From NCBI GenBank assembly GCA_019312705.1, contig JAFDCW010000028.1, positions 1 through 13,593 of the forward strand: a stretch of 13,593 nucleotides of DNA, in the 5' to 3' direction. This document shows, in pieces, positions 5,518 through 12,166 of the stretch (positions within the stretch are counted from its first letter, which is position 1; each line of letters starts with the position of its first letter). The stretch is from Deltaproteobacteria bacterium. Its GTDB lineage: Bacteria; Myxococcota; Polyangia; Polyangiales; B10-G4. The translations under genes were made by a program, and so were the position numbers. The notes under the pieces were generated by a model. That model worked only from the letters and a program-made list of their open reading frames with translations. It made no database searches and was not told the DNA's origin.

Positions 5518-6762
5518 TCACTCCGTGGCCGGCGGACCGACACTGTATCCGATTTCGGCGACCGCTCGGGACACGGCGTCATCGTCGTAGTGTCCGTCTG
5601 CAAAGACCACGGTCGCGGTGCGGTCGACGTAAGAAACTTGAGCCGAGGTCACTCCCGGGAGTTCGCCGATCACGGTGCGTAGGTGACCGGCGCATCCCTC
5701 GCACGTCATGCCCTCGATGGCGTAGGTGCGCTCCACGTCGGTTGGGGCCTGGGCGACCGCGATGGCCGCCTCCGGACCGCCATCTCCGTACAGCATACCC
5801 ACGTAGTTCGGAAAGGTCGCAAAGACGACGACCATGAGCGTCGCGACCCAGAGGCTGATCTTGTTGATCCGCTCGAGGCGCGGATTCGGCACCGCGCAGG
5901 CCTCACCGGGGGCGCACTGTGGCTTCCGGAGGTACACATAGTAAAAGCCGCCCGCGAGGAGCAGCCCGGTCAGCCCCAGGAAGTGAGGCCGGTAGGCCTC
6001 GAAGAACCCGGCAACGCCCACCGTCGATGCGCCGAGACCGATGAGCGCAAGGGGGAGCCAGCAGCAGGCCGACGCGAGAAGCGCACCGACGACGGCGCCG
6101 CCCGAAGCGAGAAGGCCCGCTGAGGGACTGGGGCCGGGGGTCGATTTGTTCGTGGTCGTATCCGCGGATTGTGCCGGCGGTGGCTTTGCCGACTCCGTCT
6201 CGGATTCGCAACAGTCATGCACGGCCTCCGTACGGGGCGGCGACTCACAATGTTTCGCTTGGGCGTCAGAAGATGCGCCGGCGCAGCAGCTGGCCGGGGC
6301 CGCCTCCTCGACGGGGACCTCCCCGCCTTCGGCCAAGGCCGCGGCCTTCACCACCTGGCGCACGTTGCCGAGGCAGCAAGAGCCCTGAGGGTTGTTGGTC
6401 TCGCACGCGTCGAGGCCCTCCTTGCACTTCTTGCCGATGCTCTCGGGCACGGCAGATGTCCCCGTCTCCCGCACCTCGTCGTGGATACTGCGCACCGAGT
6501 GGTCGAAGCAGTAGCAGACCAGCCGCTCGGGTGAGGCGCTCTTCTGGAAGACCGTGACCCGGAGCTCCCCCGCGCCAAACGTCTCTTCTCGCTGCTCGTC
6601 GAAGTAGATGACGTCGCAGTCGTTGGTGCGACAGAAGAGCAAGGCTCGCCCCGCCGCCCTTTTTCGGGCCGCATCGACGAGGACCGAGTCCGTGGTCACG
6701 GTGCCGACTTTGCGGCCGGCGTGACCGCAGCCGGGGCACGAGATTTTGGCCGTCGCGTTCAC
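5518..6762 (-). CDS. CopZ-type Fe-S/Zn domain fused to MerT and MerP-like domains (metal transporter)
   Basis: 414 aa from GTG at 6762, chosen for its GGAGG. Domain 1 (about 1-140) resembles the N-terminal domain of Archaeoglobus CopZ: C9-P-G-C12 and C44/C49 as a likely Zn site; Val-C83-Tyr-C85-Phe, C113, C120 and Asn-Pro-Gln-Gly-Ser-C129-C130-Leu-Gly as candidate [2Fe-2S] ligands, the last resembling BFD-like ferredoxins. Residues 150-215 form a linker with CC159-160, C172 and CC184-185. Domain 2 (about 216-327) is MerT: helix 1 with Ala-C233-C234-Trp, Tyr-Arg-Pro, then C283-Ala-Pro-Gly-Glu-Ala-C289 between helices 2 and 3. Domain 3 (about 345-410) is an HMA domain with Gly-Met-Thr-C354-E-G-C357. 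MerTP fusions are known for Hg(II) uptake; the CopZ part suggests cytoplasmic capture or redox of the metal. It is first in an operon with a sigma-54 promoter. Confidence 0.88.
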   Translation of the reverse strand: MNATAKISCPGCGHAGRKVGTVTTDSVLVDAARKRAAGRALLFCRTNDCDVIYFDEQREETFGAGELRVTVFQKSASPERLVCYCFDHSVRSIHDEVRETGTSAVPESIGKKCKEGLDACETNNPQGSCCLGNVRQVVKAAALAEGGEVPVEEAAPASCCAGASSDAQAKHCESPPRTEAVHDCCESETESAKPPPAQSADTTTNKSTPGPSPSAGLLASGGAVVGALLASACCWLPLALIGLGASTVGVAGFFEAYRPHFLGLTGLLLAGGFYYVYLRKPQCAPGEACAVPNPRLERINKISLWVATLMVVVFATFPNYVGMLYGDGGPEAAIAVAQAPTDVERTYAIEGMTCEGCAGHLRTVIGELPGVTSAQVSYVDRTATVVFADGHYDDDAVSRAVAEIGYSVGPPATE

Positions 6763-6771
6763 GCCAGCATT

Positions 6772-6776
6772 CCTCC
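6772..6776 (-). promoter_or_regulatory. Ribosome binding site deciding the transporter start
   Basis: GGAGG on the minus strand, 9 nt before the GTG at 6762. The in-frame GTG at 6789 has no comparable site, and the nine residues it would add (Phe-Gly-Ser-Arg-Arg-Asn-Ala-Gly) precede the first zinc-binding CxxC without a clear role. This favours the downstream start. Confidence 0.7.
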
Positions 6777-6881
6777 GCGACCCGAACACGGAGGCCCCGG
6801 TCGCGGATTACGTCCATTCTTCTTCATCGCCGCCCCACTCCCCTTAGAGAACTCACCCACCGCGGGTTACTCGCCGGGGCA

Positions 6882-6898
6882 TGCAGACGATAGGCCAA
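6882..6898 (-). promoter_or_regulatory. Sigma-54 (-24/-12) promoter of the CopZ-MerT-MerP operon
   Basis: On the minus strand TTGGCC and, downstream, TGCA give GG at 6896-6895 and GC at 6884-6883 with exactly 10 nt between them, the invariant spacing of sigma-54 promoters. It agrees with the consensus at TTGGC in the -24 box and TGCA in the -12 box. Transcription would begin near 6871, leaving a leader of about 110 nt before the GTG at 6762. A divergent NtrC-family activator gene and upstream inverted repeats support the call. Confidence 0.72.
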
Positions 6899-6970
6899 GT
6901 CGGGTATGGCCCATGTCTGGACAATTCGTGGCCAATGATCGCCTTGGACTTGATCGGCGGAAGTGGGTCT

Positions 6971-7027
6971 TCCAAATTGGAGGACATTACCCACTCCATA
7001 ATGGAATGATTCAATGTCCATCCTGGA
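6971..7027. promoter_or_regulatory. Three TCCA-N3-TGGA inverted repeats, likely activator binding sites
   Basis: Three 11-bp sites of identical plan: 6971-6981 (spacer AAT), 6995-7005 (TAA) and 7017-7027 (TCC). Their centres are 24 and 22 bp apart, about two helical turns, so all would face one side of the DNA. Measured from the -24 GG of the minus-strand sigma-54 promoter they lie about 80, 104 and 126 bp upstream, the usual range for enhancer sites of NtrC-family activators. They end 18 bp before the activator's start codon, so autoregulation is also possible. Confidence 0.7.
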
Positions 7028-7045
7028 TGGCCCCGAAAGCATCCC

Positions 7046-8020
7046 GTGACCGCCGCTAAGACCGCCGACCCAGCCTTTATCGCGCGCAGCGAACCCATGG
7101 GCCGGGTCCTCGACCTCGCCCGGCGAGCCGCCGCGAGCGATGCGACCATCCTCATCACCGGGGAGAGCGGGACGGGCAAGGAGAGGCTCGCCCGCTACGT
7201 TCACGACGAATCAAGGCGCAGTGCGGGGCCCTTCGTGCCCATCAATTGCGGCGCGGTCCCAGAGAATCTCCTCGAGAGTGAGCTCTTCGGCCACGCCAAG
7301 GGTGCTTTCACCGGCGCCGTCGCAGATCGCGAGGGCCTCTTCGAGGCCGCCGGCGGAGGCACCCTCTTCCTCGACGAGATCGGCGAGACGACCCCCGCCA
7401 TGCAGGTGCGACTCCTCCGGGCGCTCCAAGAGCGCGTCATACGTCCGGTGGGCGCGAACCGCGAAATTCCCGTCGACGTGCGCGTCGTCGCCGCCACGAA
7501 CCGCAACCTCGAAAACATGCTCGAGGCCGGGACGTTTCGGACGGACCTCTACTTTCGGCTTCGGGTCGTGCCCCTCGAGATCCCGCCGCTGCGCGTCCGA
7601 GGGGACGACATCTTGCCCCTCGCCCGCCACTTCATCACGCGCACCTGCGCGGCCAATCGATGCGGCCCATGTGCGCTCTCGGCAGATGTCCTCGACGTGC
7701 TCTACCGGTACCCGTGGCCGGGCAACATCCGCGAGCTCGAAAATGCGATCGAACGCGCCGTGGTCCTCGCCGAGGGCCAGCCGCAAATCGAAGTAGACGA
7801 CCTGCCGCCGGAGGTCCGCGGACAAGCGCCGCCCGCGCCATCGCCACGGAGCCTGGACGACCGAGACGCGCCGGTCCTCACCCTCGACGAGGTCGAGCGT
7901 CGGCACATCCTCGAGACCCTCGAGCGCTTCGGGGGGCATCGCCGCAAGACCGCCAAGGCCCTCGGCATCGGCGAGAACACCCTATGGCGGCGATTGAAGA
8001 AATGGGGAGTCTTCCTGTGA
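7046..8020 (+). CDS. PspF-like sigma-54 activator (AAA+ and Fis-type HTH, no sensor domain) with a cysteine cluster
   Basis: 324 aa from GTG at 7046, the only start codon after the in-frame stop at 7007-7009. The AAA+ domain (about 10-245) is complete: Walker A G39-ESGTGKE, the Gly-Ala-Phe-Thr-Gly-Ala sigma-54 contact loop at 86-91, Walker B Thr-Leu-Phe-Leu-Asp-Glu at 106-111, arginine-finger region Phe-Arg-Thr-Asp-Leu-Tyr-Phe-Arg at 164-171, and [10 protein letters not shown] at 222-231. A Fis-type HTH closes the protein (about 280-322). There is no receiver, GAF or PAS domain, as in PspF. In the lid region after His-Phe-Ile-Thr-Arg, where relatives rarely have cysteines, it has C201, C206 and C209 (CX4CX2C). 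I infer that this is the metal sensor and that it activates the divergent transporter operon through the TCCA-N3-TGGA sites. Confidence 0.88.
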   Translation: MTAAKTADPAFIARSEPMGRVLDLARRAAASDATILITGESGTGKERLARYVHDESRRSAGPFVPINCGAVPENLLESELFGHAKGAFTGAVADREGLFEAAGGGTLFLDEIGETTPAMQVRLLRALQERVIRPVGANREIPVDVRVVAATNRNLENMLEAGTFRTDLYFRLRVVPLEIPPLRVRGDDILPLARHFITRTCAANRCGPCALSADVLDVLYRYPWPGNIRELENAIERAVVLAEGQPQIEVDDLPPEVRGQAPPAPSPRSLDDRDAPVLTLDEVERRHILETLERFGGHRRKTAKALGIGENTLWRRLKKWGVFL

Positions 8021-8035
8021 GCAAGAAAACACGAG

Positions 8036-8344
8036 GGTCGCGGTTCGGGCGCCCGACCACCGGTGCTGAGCCTGCAGGATGACCTCCTGATACACAGTCT
8101 ACTGAGCACGGTGATGGTTGCGCCGTTGACCTCCAGCATGCAACGCGGGCTCGCGATCGGGAACGTCGAAATCGCCCCAAGAGAAAGCGGCCAGTCGAAG
8201 CTGTCGGTGGCGTTGGTCTGCCAAGTGAGCACGGCAGGCAAATCGTTCTTCACGGACCGCGCCGGCACCTTGTCCGCGACTGCGACGGCCAAAGTAGACC
8301 GAGGTCTCGCACTCGCGTTGGGGATTGGCGTCGGTCGCATCTAG
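8036..8344 (+). pseudogene. N-terminally truncated MazF/PemK-type toxin
   Basis: The frame from about 8036 to TAG at 8342 reads as the body of a MazF/PemK endoribonuclease: Gly-Ser-Gly-Ala-Arg-Pro-Pro-Val-Leu, then Ser-Thr-Val-Met-Val-Ala-Pro-Leu-Thr-Ser, Gly-Asn-Val-Glu-Ile, Ser-Lys-Leu-Ser-Val-Ala-Leu-Val-Cys-Gln-Val, and a final Val-Asp-Arg-Gly-Leu-Ala-Leu-Ala-Leu-Gly-Ile helix. The first strand of the fold (the Arg-Gly-Glu-x-Trp-x-Val-Asp part, about 20 residues) is missing; the frame runs straight into the stop of the activator gene at 8018-8020. A GTG at 8063 could start a 93-aa product but lacks a ribosome site, and no antitoxin gene adjoins it. The family match is my own reading of conserved segments. 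It is most likely a relic. Confidence 0.6.
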
Positions 8345-9025
8345 TGGACTTCGGGCCACAGGCGTGTGACGCCGCCGGCCGTACGATCTACTCTAGTGCG
8401 CCGTCGTCGAGCCAGCGCACGCGGCGCGCGCTCCTCGTCCGAGGCGACGGGCCGCTGCCGACTGGGAACTGTTGAGCCGGCGGCCAGCTCCCGCGCCCTT
8501 CGAGGGGCACGTCTTCCATTTCGTCCAGTGAGGAGCGTTTCGCGGTGCACGCCAGGAGGCGGTGAAGGCAAGCGGCGCGTGGTGCGCGCGTCGCTAAATG
8601 CTCGTTGACCCAAGGTCGGTCAGTCTCCGGGACGGCTGGCTATGGGGCAGTCGCGGTGGCCGACGGACGGGCGCTCGAGATGCGGGGGTGGATGACAGCA
8701 GGAGAAGGGTCGAGGGGGCGGAGCAGACGCGGAGCGGAGCGGGCGAGGGGCGCGCTGTGGGCGCCTTCGTCGCACGCCGGGCGCACCGGTGCGGTGACCG
8801 ACGGCGTCGATCGGGGCGCTTTGCGCGCCCTGTTCGGTGTCATGCGGCCACCGGCGGTGCGCGCTCGTTGGGCAGGGGCTGCGCGCGGAGCTGCATGGTG
8901 AGCTCACCGCATCGAGGGCGGCGGCGCAGGCCGACGCCGGTGAGGCGGAGGACCATCGCCACGCCGGGATCATCACTCGAACAGGATCACGTCAGCGACT
9001 GCTCGACGCGGAGGACAGCCCCGTC
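8345..9025. other. Gene-free stretch of about 680 bp
   Basis: Several frames are open here on both strands, but their products are Arg/Ala/Pro/Ser-rich with no hydrophobic core, motif or ribosome site, as expected of shadow frames in GC-rich DNA. No inverted repeats flank it, no transposase fragment was recognised, and no clear terminator follows the RND gene stop at 9026. Together with the toxin remnant next to it, it looks like decaying sequence. Confidence 0.45.
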
Positions 9026-12000
9026 TCAGGTTGCCTCCCCCTCTTCCTCCGTACCTTCGCTGCCCAGCTTTCTGGCTCCGCCGAATAGCAATGCGAGGAC
9101 CGGGAGGACGAACAGAGTCAGGAGGGTCGACGTGAGGATTCCCCCGATGACGACCGTCGCCAGCGGGCGCTGCACTTCACTACCGACGCCCAGGGACACC
9201 GCCATCGGAATGAAACCCACGGCGTCCGTGATGCCCGTCGCGAGGACAGGACGCAGGCGGGTCTTTGCGGCCTCGATGATCGCCTGTCGAAGGGGCATGC
9301 CCCGATCGGCAAACTCACGGATGGCGTCGAGCAGGATCTGCCCGTTCAACACCGCGATCCCGGCGAGCGCGATGAAACCGACGGCAGCGCTCACGCTGAA
9401 GGGGATTCCTCGCAACCAGAGCGCCAGAATCGCCCCGACCGCCGCGAAGGGGATGCCCGAGTAGATGATCACGACGTCTCTGAGACTCTTCATGCTGAAG
9501 AACAGCAATATGAAGACGAGCACGAGCACCGCTGGAACGACGATCGCGAGACGAAGCTGAGCCCTCTGGAGGTTCTCGAACTGGCCGCCCCACTCGATCA
9601 CGTAGCCTTCCGGCAAGACCACCGTGGCCTCGACTTTCGCCTGGGCCTCGGCGACGAACGACGCGGGGTCGCGGTCGCCGAGGTTGCACTGCACACGAAT
9701 CAGGCGTCGTCCCCACTCCCGGTTGATAGTCGAGGCACTGTCATTCGCCTCGACGTTCGCCAGGCTCGACACCGGCACGCTGGCCCCCCCGGCGGAGGGC
9801 AAGCGGACGGACGCGATCGCATCGGGGTCTTCGCGGAAGCGCTCTGGCAAGCGCACGACGAGAGGGAAGACGCGCTGGCCTTCATACACGTCACCCACAT
9901 GGATGCCGCCGATGGCCTCCACGAAGTCCAACACCTCGCGACCGGCGACCCCGTAGCGTGCGAGCCGCCTCTGGTCCACCGAGATACTCACGGTCGGTTG
10001 GCCGGAGATCTGATCGACCGAGATGTCCTCCACGCCATCGATCGTGACCAGCACGTCTTGCACCTCGTCCGCGAGCCGCAGCAGTTCGTCGAAATCGTCG
10101 CCGATGACCTTGATTCCGATGTCCGAGCGGATGCCCGACACCATCTCGTTCATCCGCATCTCGATCGGCTGCGTGAAAATGATGTTGACGCCCGGCACCT
10201 CCGCGACGAGGCGTTGCATCTCGGTTACGAGTTCGGCCTGGGTCGTCGCGCGGGTCCACTGGTCGCGCGGCTTGAGCGTCAGGAAGAGGTCGGTGAGCTC
10301 CAGCCCCATGGGATCGGTCGCGACCTCGGCCGTGCCGATGCGGCTCCATGCGTGCTCGACCTCGTCGGGGAATTCCTCGAGAAGCAGCGACTCGATTCGC
10401 GTGTTGCCCCGGATCGACTCGTCGATTGAGACGCCGGCCAGTCGGATTGTATTGGCGACCAACGCCCCCTCGCTGAGGTGTGGAATGAACTCTCCCCCAA
10501 GGCCCGGCGCCAGAGCGCCTGCGACCAGCAGAAGCACGATGGCGACGGCTAGCACGCGCTTGCGCGCGCTCAACGCCGCAGTGACAGCGCGGCCGTAGAG
10601 GTCGGTGAGCTTCCGGGCGACGACTCCTCCTTTCTTGGGGGGTCGGCGCGGCAGGAAATAGTACGAGAGTACCGGTGAGAGGAACACGGCCGTCACCAGA
10701 GCGCCGAGGAGGGCGAAGATGAAGGTCCAAGCCATCGGCCGGAACAGTTTGCCCTCGATGCCCTCGAGCGTGAGCACGGGCACGAAGACCAGGACGATGA
10801 TGCCCATGCCGAAGATGATGGGTCGAACCACCTTCGCGCTGGACGAGGCGACCACCTTCAGCCGTTCGTCGTTGGTGAGGGGGCGCCCGAGGTGACTCTG
10901 TTGCTCTTGAAGCGCGCGTAGGTTCGACTCGGTCATCACGACGGAACCGTCGACGAGAATCCCGAAGTCGATGGCGCCCAGGCTCAAGAGGCTCGCTGCG
11001 ATGGCGAACTCGTGCATGCCCTGGACCGCGAAGAGCATCGCGATGGGGATTGAGGCGGCCACCAGGAGACCCGCTCGAAGGTTCCCGAGCAGCAGGAGCA
11101 GGACCAGTACTACCAGCCCTGCAGCGACCAGCAGGTTGTGCTCGACCGTCTCCATGACCTGGTCGACGAGAGTGGTCCGGTCGTACACGACCTCGACGAG
11201 GACGTCGGGCGGGAGGGAGGGGCGGAGGGAGTCGAGCCGGGCGCGGAGGTGTTCCGTCACGACTTGGCTGTTTTCCCCCATGAGCATGAATGCGAGACCG
11301 AGCACCACCTCACCCTCACCGCCGGCCGACACCGCGCCGCGTCGAATCTCGGCCCCGATCCCCACGGCGGCGACGTCCCTGATCAGAACGGGCGTTCCGT
11401 CGCTGGTCCTGATCACGATGTCCCCGATGGTGGATATCGACGAGACGCGGCCGACGCCGCGGACGACGCTTGCCTCTCCGGCCCCGACGATTTGCCCGCC
11501 TCCGACGTTCGCGTTGTTCTGGCGGAGCGCCACCATCACGTCATCCAACGTCAAGTCGAACGCAATCAGCGATTCAGGTTCGACTACGACCTGGAACTGT
11601 CGTTCCAGTCCTCCCCAGGAGTTGACCTCCGCCACGCCGCTGACCTTCCTCAGCTCCGGTTTGATCACCCAGTCGTGCAGCGTCCGCAGTTCCTCGATGG
11701 AACGGTCCGGATCAGTCGAGCGAATGGTGTAGTGGAAGACCTCGCCGAGGCCCGTCGCGATGGGCCCCAGCGTCGGGCGACCGACGCCAGATGGCAGCTC
11801 GACTGACGCCAGGCGCTCCGCGACGTACTGACGCGCGTCGACGGTCTCCACGTCATCGTCGAAGACGACGACGACCTGCGACAGCCCGAACTTCGACACC
11901 GATCGCATGCTCTGCAGGCCGGGGAGCCCACCGATCGACAGCTCGACCGGCAGCGTGATCTGTTGCTCGATCTCCTCCGGGCTCAACGCAGGCGCGACTG

Positions 12001-12148
12001 TGTTGATCTGCACCTGAACTGGCGTCGTGTCTGGGAATGCGTCGATCGGAAGTTGCAGGAGGCGAACGACGCCCGCAGCGCAGGCGATGCCGAAGACCAC
12101 CAGAACGAGCAGTCTGTTGTTCAAGGCGGCGTGGACGAGTCGTGTCAT
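9026..12148 (-). CDS. czcA: CzcA/CusA-family heavy-metal RND efflux pump, inner-membrane subunit
   Basis: 1040 aa, full length for this family. The N-terminus shows the first membrane helix and Pro-Ile-Asp-Ala-Phe-Pro-Asp, Glu-Ile-Glu-Gln-Gln-Ile-Thr and Gly-Leu-x-x-x-x-Ser-x-Ser-Lys-Phe-Gly, all typical of heavy-metal RND proteins. The fourth-helix motif is Ile-D394-Phe-Gly-x-x-x-D400-Gly-Ser-x-x-x-x-E407, the proton-relay set of CzcA-like divalent-cation (Zn/Co/Cd/Ni) exporters rather than the CusA Cu/Ag type. The second half repeats the helix bundle and porter domain. A ribosome site (AAGG about 7 nt before ATG) lies in the 18-bp gap after the adaptor gene, so the two form an operon. The pump would carry metal from the periplasm or cytoplasm out of the cell with an adaptor and an outer-membrane channel; no channel gene is in the window. 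Confidence 0.93.
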   Translation of the reverse strand: MTRLVHAALNNRLLVLVVFGIACAAGVVRLLQLPIDAFPDTTPVQVQINTVAPALSPEEIEQQITLPVELSIGGLPGLQSMRSVSKFGLSQVVVVFDDDVETVDARQYVAERLASVELPSGVGRPTLGPIATGLGEVFHYTIRSTDPDRSIEELRTLHDWVIKPELRKVSGVAEVNSWGGLERQFQVVVEPESLIAFDLTLDDVMVALRQNNANVGGGQIVGAGEASVVRGVGRVSSISTIGDIVIRTSDGTPVLIRDVAAVGIGAEIRRGAVSAGGEGEVVLGLAFMLMGENSQVVTEHLRARLDSLRPSLPPDVLVEVVYDRTTLVDQVMETVEHNLLVAAGLVVLVLLLLLGNLRAGLLVAASIPIAMLFAVQGMHEFAIAASLLSLGAIDFGILVDGSVVMTESNLRALQEQQSHLGRPLTNDERLKVVASSSAKVVRPIIFGMGIIVLVFVPVLTLEGIEGKLFRPMAWTFIFALLGALVTAVFLSPVLSYYFLPRRPPKKGGVVARKLTDLYGRAVTAALSARKRVLAVAIVLLLVAGALAPGLGGEFIPHLSEGALVANTIRLAGVSIDESIRGNTRIESLLLEEFPDEVEHAWSRIGTAEVATDPMGLELTDLFLTLKPRDQWTRATTQAELVTEMQRLVAEVPGVNIIFTQPIEMRMNEMVSGIRSDIGIKVIGDDFDELLRLADEVQDVLVTIDGVEDISVDQISGQPTVSISVDQRRLARYGVAGREVLDFVEAIGGIHVGDVYEGQRVFPLVVRLPERFREDPDAIASVRLPSAGGASVPVSSLANVEANDSASTINREWGRRLIRVQCNLGDRDPASFVAEAQAKVEATVVLPEGYVIEWGGQFENLQRAQLRLAIVVPAVLVLVFILLFFSMKSLRDVVIIYSGIPFAAVGAILALWLRGIPFSVSAAVGFIALAGIAVLNGQILLDAIREFADRGMPLRQAIIEAAKTRLRPVLATGITDAVGFIPMAVSLGVGSEVQRPLATVVIGGILTSTLLTLFVLPVLALLFGGARKLGSEGTEEEGEAT

Positions 12149-12166
12149 CGCAGCACCTTCATCGGG

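Noticed and set aside
6763..6789. GTG at 6789 as start of the CopZ-MerT-MerP protein
   Set aside because: No ribosome site there; the GTG at 6762 has GGAGG at 9 nt.
6917..6933. A plus-strand GG-N10-GC pair that could be a sigma-54 promoter for the activator gene
   Set aside because: Only the bare GG/GC and a few other bases fit the consensus; the -12 box reads TGGC. Too weak to call.
8598..9464. Long plus-strand open frame of 288 codons
   Set aside because: Most of its second half is antisense to the czcA-type gene, and the product is Arg/Ser/Ala-rich with no domain; a shadow frame.
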